Below are positions 1-10,009 of a DNA stretch of 64,000 nucleotides, piece after piece; positions within the stretch are counted from its first letter, which is position 1, and every line of letters starts with the position of its first letter. Made by a program: the position numbers and the translations under genes. Source of the stretch: Casuarius casuarius. Its lineage: Eukaryota > Chordata > Aves > Casuariiformes > Casuariidae. The notes under the pieces are model-generated. The model worked only from the letters and a program-made list of their open reading frames with translations, was not told the origin of the DNA and did not search any database. The stretch is taken from positions 434,001-498,000 of the forward strand of contig PTFA01000038.1 in NCBI GenBank assembly GCA_003342895.1, read 5' to 3'.

Positions 1-2759
1 GGCAGGAGAGAGCTCTGTATAAAATACAGATGTATCTATACATATGTTGAGATGAATTACATCCTACTAAATAGAACATCTAGAAGTTACAAATCTGAAG
101 AGGGCATTTATCTCCAAATAGAATGAATCATCAGTCTCTGAAAGTGGCCATCTCCCTGTTGACTGTAAGAGAGCCTAGATACCTGGCTTAGACTAGACTT
201 TTAGATGGCTGAAATTAGGTGAGATGAATGCCTCTGCTACCATTGACCTCTAAACATTCAGTCTATACCTATGCAAGGGGGATGATTTCACTTGTTCTTC
301 TCCTGATTGGCAGCTTTGCAGTTACACAGGCAAGGATACTTCTAACAAAATACTGACATTTAATAATTTCAAGCAATGAAAACTATTTTTTTCCTGGACA
401 CCTGTGAGAAAACCTGGAAGATCCTCTCCTGTAGTGTCTTTGGGAGTGCAATATCCCTGTGTGATGTGGGTTAATATTGTCTTGGCTTTTATTGGTATGT
501 CCTGCTGTCCCGGGGTCTTCCCAAAAGGCTCCACATGGTCTGTGAGCTCTGATGGGAAGCCAGCATGAGATGCAAAGCACATACTACTCTATGCTGCAAA
601 TGGTCACATTAAAGGACAGTCAGGCTACTGCCTCAGAGGTGCAGAGGAAAAGCTGAGGAGCTGTTAGAAGAGAAAAAATTGTGGAAGGAATAGTATAGGG
701 AGAGAGATGGGGAGCAAGACAGGTAAGAGTTTTCCAAAGAAAGTAGTTAGAGGGAACCATCCTTTTAACTCAGGAAGGCTGGCATGGAGAAGGAGCCTGG
801 GTTACTCTGATACAGAATTAGAAATATTGGCCCTGCTAATAAAGAGGTCAAGGGGTAGCAAGCCCAGCTAAGGGCGAGATCTGAAGGGGGGCACATGGAT
901 TTGTTATCCCAGGAGGTGTCCCAATTTATACAGACAGCAAGGGTCTCTGACACCAAACACAGGCACAAAGCAATACTACAGACACGGATAATGCCCTTCC
1001 ACACTTTCTGTTCTTCTGGGGCAGCGGTCTCATATGGTAGCAGTTCTAAAGTGCTTTGCAAGTCAAATCAGGGAATCATTAGGTTCTTTCTAAAGCTCTC
1101 CTCAGTTATCATAGCCCTAATAATATTATGATAATCCATTTTTTCATGCTTAATCAGTCCAGATTCTACCTAGTGTGACTGGATCCTTCCTAGCTATCTG
1201 TTACATAATGATGCTCTTGAGAGCTAGTATCTCACTTTCTGAAGTTGGCATGACTGCTTATAATTTCCTCCCTTTTTTCTCACATTTTCTCTGGTGCTCG
1301 CTGACTGTCCTGGAATCCTTATAATAATCAGCTAGCCAGCAGTAGGATACAAATGTGTTATACAGTGTTTCTGTTGTCTTGATTTTCTTTTGTACATACT
1401 TGCATTAAATTTAAGACATGGAATCTCTAAGCACATGATGATGCATTGCTGGTATTGTGATAGTCCTATCTTAATATGACATTTTTATTCCTATCTTTAT
1501 TCTTGACCTGTTTTATTTAAACTGGTTTTGTTTGATCTACTACTAAGTAATTGGCTCACATTCATGGGAATACAGTTGCCAGACACTCCAGTGAGACTAG
1601 GTGCTGTGGGCCAGTTGGAGAAGGGCTCAGGAAACATTTTGGCCTGTGTTCTAGGCATCTAGGTTTTGCTGAAATGCAGACATTTACAACAGCCCTAGTC
1701 TCTACAGGTTTCTTTTACAGACAGCAGAAATCTGCTTAGAATATTGGATGGAGGTTAGGGCAAAATTAAGTGCAGCATAAAGTAGATGACTACAATAGAT
1801 CAGATAAATCATATTACAAATTTCCCATTTCTTTCCATCGACTGAAAAAGAAGCCTAACTTAATTGGCTCATCTGGAGACATCTGCACTGGAGATACCTA
1901 GACAGACATGACATGAAACCCACTCCAGTATGCATTCCCTTCCTTTGCTGGTGATTTCTGTCTGACTTTGGGTAATTTACTGTGCTTCTGATTTTTTTTA
2001 TCTCCTCTGCTAAATTTGTCTCACCTTAGGTCATTAAGCATTTAGGAGGGTGGGGACTCTTTCTCCCTATGTGTTCATTTAGTGACCATTGCTAGAAGGT
2101 CCTGATGTTGCTGAGGATACCAAACCACTGATGGGATTATAATTTGGAAATTCCATGTGACAATGCTTCTGAAACATTGTATATTTAACAGTTATAATGT
2201 CTTCCAATGTCAATCAAATGAAGCTTTTAATACCTTTGTGAAGCTGTTTCATATCACTAGCTCTACTTTATGGAGGAGGAAACAGAAGCACAACCAGCTT
2301 CCAAGACCGTCTGCATAACAGATCACCCACTGCTTGTTCCCTTTCCAGAAGAACCAGTTCAAAATTAGATTAGCTACAGATTTCAGAGAAAACAAAAGGA
2401 GTCAATACAAGTTTCTGGTCAACTGGAAAAACTTGCTGCGGGTGTAAGATTTTTTCCACATATGCAAGACATATTTGTCAGTATCGTGTGGTAATCTCTT
2501 AGCAAACACAGTAACAAAATCCAGGTTTCTGAATTCCTGATTCTTAAGACAAAAACTAATTTTTTTTCTTCTATCCAGCAGCTATTATTTTTATTAGGTT
2601 GGATTAGACTCCTGTTGCTCTCTGGCAATATCTTGCCTGGCAACTTATTTTATATGTTACAGGCTGTTTTGTTAAGCCAATCTTGCTGAAAAACAGGGCA
2701 TCTTTGGTCTGCTCTTCATCATTCTCCTCCTGAACACACTGGCCAATTCTGATAAGAAT

Positions 2760-3200
2760 TGACAGAGAGACTGAGTTCCTCTCTAGAGCATCTCTCCTAT
2801 GAGGAGAGGCTGAGAGAGCTGGGACTGTTCAGCCTAGACAAGAGAAGACAGAGGGGGGATCTTATCAATGTGTATAAGTATCTGAAGGGAGGGTGTAAAG
2901 AGGATGGGGCCAGACTCTTTCCAGTGGTGCCTAGCTATAGGACAAGAGGCAATGGGCACAAACTGAAACAGGAAGCTCCATCTGAACATAAGGAAAAACT
3001 TCTTTACTGGGAGGGCAACAGAGCACTGGGACAAGTTGACTAGAGAAGTTGTGGAGTCTTCTTCCATGGATATCTTCAAAAGCNGTCNGGACANGGTCCT
3101 GGGCAACGTGCTCCAGGTGACCCTGCTTGAGCAGGGGGGTTGGACTGGATGATCTGCTGAGGTCCNTTCCAGCCTCAACCATTCTGTGATTATATGATTT
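2760..3200 (+). mobile_element. CR1 LINE, 3' fragment (plus strand)
   Basis: The plus-strand translation reads [18 protein letters not shown], typical of the C-terminal end of the CR1 reverse-transcriptase ORF. It is followed by the usual untranslated tail (…GGTTGGACTGGATGATCT…) and terminal ATTCTGTG-type octamers at about 3181-3199. The copy is 5'-truncated and old: the frame is decayed and four Ns (3084, 3088, 3094, 3166) fall in it. CR1 is the dominant LINE of birds and other reptiles. The left edge is uncertain by about 20 bp. Confidence 0.9.
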
Positions 3201-3935
3201 AATGAATTTGGAGCACGAGGTTGGTGGGCTACACCATTCTCTGAAGCATCTGGTTCTGGTCATTGTTAGAGATGGTATACTGAACAACATGAACTATAGT
3301 GATTTGTATGTTCTTTCTCTGCTTTCTGAGCTATAGGATATTTCAAAGTCAATTATCATGCATACTGCCTGTGTGTGTTCAGGGGAGATGACTTCCGAGC
3401 ATTTTGAAACCCTCCATCTTTTCTTTCTGTGCTGCATCCTAATTTTAAGACCATATGGGGCAACTACTCAGATCTTCCCAGCGTGCACTGAAAGCCATCA
3501 CAAGGAAATAGAGTGGCAGGCATGGAAAGCAAAATCTTGTCTGGCATGGCCTGAATTATGCCACAAGAAACCTTGTTGCATATGTTTTGTAAGGAGGTGA
3601 GCAGGGCANGACACCCCGATTCAATACTTCTTATCTGGCAGCGGTACCATCCTACTTTATAGAAAGTGGGACTGAGAAACATGCTCATTGTCATCATTTA
3701 TGCAGATGTCACCTGATACCCATTTTCTGATTTTATTTGCTTAGACTGTAAACAGGGGGCCAGGCCATTGCCAGGCATAAATAAATACATAAAATTGGTC
3801 CTTCGTGTTCTTACATGCCTGAGAAATGTTGACCCTGATTTTGATCTTGTATAAAATGACAGTTATTCTGGAATGTGTATTTCTGTGGTCTCTTATATGG
3901 TAGATGGTGTTTTGCACATTCATCCAAAACACCTC

Positions 3936-3958
3936 TTTTTTTTTTTAAAAAAAAAAAA
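3936..3958. repeat. T11A12 perfect palindrome
   Basis: Eleven T residues are followed directly by twelve A residues, giving a 22-bp self-complementary block. Such tracts disfavour nucleosomes and can slip or form hairpins. Confidence 0.85.
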
Positions 3959-4442
3959 CATTGGCAGTTTATGAGTGTGTCAAGGTTGGTTCTTTTGTGT
4001 GTTCTTATAATCTCCCTGCAATGTCTCATCATTTGTCTCATGTAACATGATTCACTTGTACAGGTTTTATAGCTGTACAGAATGACAAGCGTATTAATGC
4101 ACTGGATGAAATATATTAATGTGTAGCTAGAAGCCATTTATTATTTATACTATTGAAATCTTTCTACATCCACAGTAAATATTTTCCAACATCAGTGAAG
4201 CTGCAGAAATTCATCATTGCAAACCTGCATTTGTTAATTTTATCTTTGCTTACTATAGTCATACTTCATTTCTAGCAATAAAGGGTGTATTCTGTTTTTA
4301 AGAAATGAGTCTATCAACTGAAACAAAGATCTGTATTTATCTCTGTCCGATATTCCTTTCTGCATACAACAATTTGCAACTCTGCTCATTCTGAGTACAT
4401 CCCAAGTACGTGTATTAAGGACCAGATTTTGATCAGAAGATT

Positions 4443-4483
4443 TGAAGAGTGGTTTTCTCTGAATCTGAAGAGTGGTTTTCTTT
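4443..4483. repeat. Direct repeat, period 23 bp
   Basis: TGAAGAGTGGTTTTCT occurs at 4443 and again at 4466. Confidence 0.8.
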
Positions 4484-7400
4484 AGAGTTGACTCCGATAG
4501 CAGAATATAATTCATTTTGAGAAGTTTTATCATAGTATGGCAGAGAAGTTAGCCATATATGACATTCCTAGAGTAGTTCTGGAGGTGTNCTGTCCATCTC
4601 TTTTGGTGCTTGAATTGCCTAGTCCTACATCCTGTAAGCTTATTCTGTTCCTACTCTGAAAATTTTCTTTGCATTCATTGTTGGCTTACCTGGAACAAGA
4701 AGAAAAGGCAAATACTTCAGCAGCCTGTGGCCATGTTGTCACTACACTTGAGAGTGCAGTCAGATCAATTTTGCAGTGTTTTTTAGCAGAAGGGCCTTCA
4801 GGTTTGTGGTCCAGAAGCCCATCTGGTAATTTAGTATCTTCTTTAAAGTGTCTAATCTTGTAGTCCTTACTCAGCTGAAAAGTCCCACTAACTGTAAAGT
4901 CGGGTTCTGAAAGGTCATTGCTTAATTAAGGAATATTGGGGAACATTTTTCAAACAGAAGAAAAAAGAGAGTTGGGAAAATACTTCTTATTGTGCCATTT
5001 GAAACCATCCTGCCTCATATTTAAAGGTGCCAATAATGTAGAAATAGACAAATGCAAAGGTAGACAGATAAACTTCCCATTAGAGCAGCTGCGTTGTGTG
5101 AGATATGAGTTGATGACACTGCATTTCTGCCATCACCATTAATTCTGTCTCTTGACTGTCCTCTAGGGATCTAAACACTTCATCTCGACAAATAAGAACT
5201 GTGTTTCTTCCTCCTTCCCTTCCTTCCCCTTCATCNGTCTCTCTACCATCAAAACCAGGGTAGGGCAGCCTTTCTTTGAAATTCCCTTGGATTTTTGTCT
5301 CATGGAGGATGTGATAAGTCCATGTAAACGTACCAGTTTGTAATGTTAGGTGATGAGTATGGTTTGGATGTGGATTTTACTTGGATTAAAAGACCTGAAG
5401 AGGCAGTAGTCAGGAGTGTGACTCTGTGCGGTACTACCCTATTGGTGAGGTAAATCACTGAGAACCCCTGGAACTAAGATAGGAAGAGTGCTGATATAAC
5501 CAGATGGTTTGATGAATGATGTGTATTTCCATTGTCCTAAGCTTTATGTGTTGAATAGGAGAGATGTGCTTGGAAAGCATCAGCTCTTCACCTGGATAGA
5601 TAAGGAGAAATGGGAGATGAATAATGGGAGATAGTCACTGGAGTGGGTAAAGAAGGCTGTGTGAGTTATAGTGAGCTGGCTTTTCTGTTTCTGAGCAAGG
5701 GGAATGAGGAAAGAACTGGCTTTTTCCCCCTCTTGGTTATTGAAATATACCATGGTCTCTTGATTTTGTAGAGGTTGAGTGTTTGTGGAGAGGAGGTGCC
5801 TCTACTAGACATGGCCAAGGAGCAGTCAGCTGGTTTTGCAGCCACCCCTCCTCCTGCACACACNCACACATCTTGACTGCCTCAGTCCACACAGGGCTGA
5901 GTTTTGGTGCTGCTTGTCATGGTTAAACAGCATAGTGTCATATTTCTTAGTTAATTTTTGTGGGGCAAATCTACCAACTGTGGATTGAGGAGGAGGCTGA
6001 AAACTATCTGGGTAACAGTTGTGCAAGGGCTGACATGCAAAGATTTCTAGTGCCAGGGAATATAGTAGTCCATTCATGGACAGAGCTCATTCCTTTTCCA
6101 GAAGAGCCATAGGCCACTTTCTCTTCTATATGAGAGGCTGACTGAAGTGTTGCTGTGTTTACATATTTATCTGCCGTGTTCACTTCCATAATCTTACATA
6201 TTCAGATGTTCTTATACACCTTAATTGTGCATATATGTCATGCATACCCAGACAAACAAACCAGTGAAAACGACTACACAAGAACAAGCTCACTTACAAA
6301 TTGATAAAGCCTTTCTCCTGCCAAGTGCAATTACCAGCCGCCTTTGGTTGCTCAGTTATTCTTAGGCCAGATCTCTGCTACCTACTGCTTGACATTATCT
6401 AGTAGCTCTTTATTTGTATCAAATACATCACAGAAGGGTAGTGAATCTGCAGAGAATCAGCAGTGTCAGCAGCTACAATATTTCTGTCAATCTTTAATTT
6501 AATTGGATTTGCTTCTTTTAAAAAGAGCAACATTTTCATATCAAATGAGTCAAATTAACGTGATCAGAATCTGACTAGATCCAGCTCAAGGAAGACTTCT
6601 ACTAAGTAATTAATTGTACCCAGGGAAAGGTGCAAAAGTAGCTTTTCAGCAAGAGGCTACAGTAGAGCTGGGAAGAGATTATTAAACAGTAGTGCTAATT
6701 TGTGAATTGAGGAATAACAAATTATCTTCTTCATCAAGACTTATTCCCAGAAAATTTGTTTGTCACCTCTGTGTTTATTTATGTTTATCCATGCTGTATG
6801 TACAACTTCTGTTTTTCTAAGGGTAACTGAAGTGAAAAGATGATGGTGGGTAGAATCATTTTCGCTTGACTAGATGATTTTCTAGCTCTTCTCACTGAAA
6901 TGAGGAGATCATTTTCTTCATTCAGAAAAAAAATATTTATTTTTGTTTTGGTCTGCTTTTATGGGTTTTAACCACTATAAAAACCAGTTCTGAAATGAAA
7001 TCCAGTTCAGTGTTCCACTTTGCAATATATGACAGGTTTCTTCTGAAAAAACTTCCAAGTGTTTCTGCTGAAAAATACACACCAACATTTAGAAAAGTGA
7101 AACATTTAGCAAATTTAAGAGTAGTTCATTTTTTGAAACTCTTTGTTTTTAGTTGCAAAAAACAATGCATTCCTCCAAAAATTGGGTAAACTCCAGTGCC
7201 CAAAGCCTCTAGCCAAGGTTTTAGATTCCAGTGTGCCAGGTGCTGTTTAAATACTGTGAGGAAATAGATGGGGCAGACAAGTGAGAAATGGAGACTGTTG
7301 CCCAGGCTATATGATTTTGCTCTACAGAGCTGCAGCCAGAAGCAGGAAAGAAACTCTGGTCAGCATTCTAGACCAAGGCCCTACTCACTGATCAGTTCTG

Positions 7401-8259
7401 CCTCAACTGAAATGGCTGCTGGACCCAGTGATGCCACTAAGCACTTACTGTCTTCTGAGAACATCTCATAGCCATCATTATAAGAAGCTCTGCTTGAGGA
7501 ACAGGTTTTCTTGAACTTCAGAATTTTCTGAATTCAACTGCCCTTCCAGGAAGAAGCAAAGCAATTTAAAGTGTAGAGCTGAAGAGAGAGTTGAAGGGAT
7601 AGAGTACTGTGAGTTGCCTAGAGGTTCAGAGCAACTTTAATCCCCCTCGCTTCAGAGTTCCAGAGAGAGTGTTTTCTCCTCAAAGCCCTGTTTAAAGACA
7701 ACAAGCATGTTGGTGGCGGGCTTGTGGTATGAATGATGCTGAGTAAATTTGCCATAGTGCTTCTTGGGATTAGAGATGTGTGGGAAGAAGAAATCTGATG
7801 GTGTTGACAAAGGCCAATTTGTTGAAAAACTGACTTCTCAAGAAGGATTCCAATTTTGGAAGCATTCATTTGGGAAGGAGATCACGGCTCCGGAATCAGA
7901 GAGAGAGGCATTCACTTGCCTCAGAGCATCAAACAGCCTAGAGAGTTAAGATGCTTACTAATTCGTGGGTTTTGCATATTTAGAATAAAAATCCTCACCC
8001 CAAAACATGATGGAACTCATTTTTTTCTGTCACAACCTATGACAATGTTAAAAAATCCCCAGATTCCCCAGATGGCAAAAGAGTTTTCTGTCTAGTTCCC
8101 TCATCAGTGCATGTTGGTAATTTATTTTCCCTCCTAACCCAATGATTTGTTCTTTTTCTTTTTGTTGGAGAACACACTTTCTGCAGTCCTTGAAGGATGA
8201 AGAATGAAGCCTTTTGATCTTAAATATGAGTAAAGGGAAAGTCTGGGCCAAATAAGGGT

Positions 8260-8275
8260 GAGAGAGAGAGAGAGA
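8260..8275. repeat. (GA)n microsatellite
   Basis: Eight uninterrupted GA units. Confidence 0.85.
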
Positions 8276-8389
8276 TTATTGAGAGTCTGATACCATTGCT
8301 TTGAAGTCAACATAAAAAACATGTCCAATCTAAAGCTATGAACACAAACTGCTACACAGGATTCCATTGCTGGACCCCTTTTTTTCTGT

Positions 8390-9449
8390 CAAAGCTTCTT
8401 TGTTGTTCTCACCTTCAGTTTCTGCATTCATCTGTGCCACCAGCATATATGCTTATCTTGCTTTTCTCCCAAGTCAGTTTCCCATTTGCTTCCTAAGATC
8501 CTTCTAAATCCGTGACCCTCATATCATCAGTTCTATCTTCCTTTTTCCTTAGCAAGGTTTTGACGATTTTTCCCAAAGATTTCCTCATTTCTTTGTGTAG
8601 CAAGACAGAAAGACTAGTTATGTCTAGGTTGCTCTCTAGCATGTCCCAGGGTGAAGAATTTTAACCAGCTCCTCTTTACTGAGCTTTGACTTTCCCAAAG
8701 ATGACCAGCTGTCTGGGCATCTCCCTCCAAACTGCCTCCATCTCTTCTCTTCCTACACCTTTCTGATCCTGTTCCATGGTGACCTTATTTGCTCAAGCTC
8801 TTTGCTCTTCCCTCCCTACCAGCATCATAGTTTCCTCTAGCAGAGGACCTCCCTCCTGTGTCCTGACAGACTGGGTATGCATCCTTTTTGGATGCCTTGC
8901 TGCATCCTATCACTAGAGAAGGAGAGGATAGCCTCTCTTTTCTTTCTTGTCCCCTAAGTAATCTGTCCTTTCCACCAAAGCTCTAATTCTGTCCCCTGTG
9001 CCTTGCCCTACTCTGTTGTCTACCCTGTCCTATCCTATTCCATCGCGTCCCATCCTGTCTGCATGAAGGGCTGAAAGATGTGTTGCCTCTATGCCTTGCT
9101 TTTCCCAGACTGGGTTCCCAACCCTTCCCTTCCTGTTGCTATTCTGCCTCCTCTCTAGGTCGTTACTCCAGTTTCCTTTATTCTGATGCCTCCCTTCTAT
9201 CAGACCATATCTGTGTCTTAAATTTCATTATTTCTCTTCTTTCTCAAGGCCTGCTCAGGATCCAGTACCCCAACTTCTGGTCAGGGGCTCTCTTCTCCTC
9301 TCTCCTCCCTGCCCAAGACGCAGGAATTGCTTTGCTTCCCAACCAGCCAGAGGAGTTTATATTAATCCAATGGCTTTTCCTTTTCTTCCTGGCTTTAACT
9401 TGCAGTGAGCATTTTTGCAGAAGCGATCATCCCTGCAGCTAACAATCAA

Positions 9450-9450
<1 letters not shown>
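8390..9450. repeat. Pyrimidine-rich (C+T) low-complexity zone
   Basis: The plus strand is strongly C+T-biased for about 1 kb; the 60 bases from 8941 contain 43 pyrimidines by hand count. Short TCCTATCC/TCCCATCC-like words recur at 9020-9060. The bias reverses to purine-rich after the Z-prone tract at 9454. No coding signal was recognised, although a 120-codon open frame (9080-9442) runs through it as expected from the composition. Confidence 0.6.
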
Positions 9451-9453
<3 letters not shown>

Positions 9454-9497
<44 letters not shown>

Positions 9498-9516
9498 CGC
9501 GCGCGCATGTGTGTGT
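9454..9516. repeat. Alternating purine-pyrimidine microsatellite (TG)n-(CG)n-(TG)n, Z-DNA-prone
   Basis: About 20 TG units run into TACGCGCGCGCGCA and then back into TGTGTGT. Strict purine-pyrimidine alternation is unbroken for 63 bases. Sequences of this kind, especially with a CG core, are the classical substrate for left-handed Z-DNA under negative supercoiling. It lies about 380 bp before the CRHR2 ATG. Confidence 0.9.
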
Positions 9517-9519
9517 TAG

Positions 9520-9891
9520 AGAGAGTGAGAAGAGGGAGGGAGAGCAAGCAATACAACAGTCTGGCAATGTGAGGCAGCATTAGAGAGCTGCTAGACCAGG
9601 GGAGCCGGCTGAGAGATGCAAGCCCCTTACTCTGGGCTCAGTGTGATCCCATTGGTTCCTGAGCTGCTGTTTTAAAGCAAAGAAGAGCTCGGGGGATTGA
9701 ACTGCACAGCCAGACGCGGACTCTCAGCCAAGTTGTCAGCACGCTGGGAGGGAGAGAGGCTCACACACACAGGATTGCAGGGTGTCCGCAGACTGATGAT
9801 CATTTGTTTCCAAAGAGGAAGAAAGGAGAGGGGACAAGAACCAGAAAAGGGGAAGGAGCCTTATCCAGTCCAGTAGCCCCAGGGGGGAATA
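9520..9891 (+). promoter_or_regulatory. CRHR2: Probable promoter and 5' leader region of CRHR2
   Basis: This stretch sits directly upstream of the first coding exon. It is relatively G- and purine-rich compared with the flanks, with scattered CpGs around 9600-9780, but it is not an obvious CpG island. A TTTTAAAG at about 9669-9676 could act as a TATA-like element, which would place a start near 9700; this is a weak motif call. GA-rich runs occur at 9518-9546 and 9820-9860. The region is inferred to be regulatory from position only. Confidence 0.4.
9796..9876 (+). promoter_or_regulatory. Upstream ORF in the CRHR2 leader (26 codons)
   Basis: An ATG at 9796 opens a 26-codon reading frame closed by TAG at 9874-9876. 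It is in the same frame as the receptor start and ends 16 bases before it. The encoded peptide begins MIICFQRG and is rich in Arg, Lys and Glu. If transcription starts upstream of 9796, ribosomes would meet this ORF first. The sister gene CRHR1 is known in mammals to be translationally dampened by an upstream AUG, so a similar role is plausible but unproven. The transcript start is not known from sequence alone. Confidence 0.45.
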
Positions 9892-10009
9892 ATGGATGTG
9901 ACTATATCTCAGTTCATCTTAGAAGAATTTGATGCCAACTGCAGCCTCCTGGATCATTTACAAGAGACTTTTTTAGAGAGTTCCTCTATCCCTTTCCTGG
10001 GCTTTGATG
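9892..10009 (+). CDS. CRHR2: CRHR2 coding exon 1 (alpha-type N-terminus)
   Basis: The exon encodes residues 1-39 plus the first base of codon 40. The ATG has a strong context (A at -3, G at +4) and an in-frame TAG lies 18 bases upstream (9874-9876), so no longer in-frame start exists on a contiguous leader. The peptide begins MDVTISQF and contains N16-C17-S18. This Asn-Cys-Ser sequon, and the 26-residue distance from C17 to C43, match mammalian CRHR2-alpha (N13-C14-S15 and C40). In mammals this segment is an uncleaved pseudo-signal peptide. Here it is rich in Asp and Glu and lacks a clear hydrophobic core, so cleavage looks unlikely. The donor is GATG|GTAGGA. The 5' untranslated part of the exon extends upstream by an unknown length. 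No beta-type first exon was recognised. Confidence 0.92.

Larger units (their letters stand above)
1..9453. other. Upstream flank with no recognised gene
   Basis: I found no coding exon, RNA gene or recognisable conserved protein fragment on either strand. Open frames here are short and have no familiar motif. The stretch contains one CR1 fragment (about 2760-3200), a T/A palindrome (3936-3958), a short direct repeat (4443-4483), a (GA)n run (8260-8275) and a pyrimidine-rich zone (8390-9450). A beta-type first exon of CRHR2 could be hidden here, but I see no supported candidate. Confidence 0.6.

Noticed and set aside
1950..1995. Possible SINE tail (CTGACTTTGGGTAATTTACT)
   Set aside because: The match to the CORE-SINE consensus is too short and isolated.
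2834..3290. Two minus-strand frames of 114 and 119 codons
   Set aside because: They are antisense shadows of the plus-strand CR1 element.
9080..9442. A 120-codon frame just upstream of the promoter, rich in Leu, Ser, Phe and Pro
   Set aside because: The composition follows from the pyrimidine-rich DNA; it is not a convincing signal peptide or CRHR2-beta first exon.
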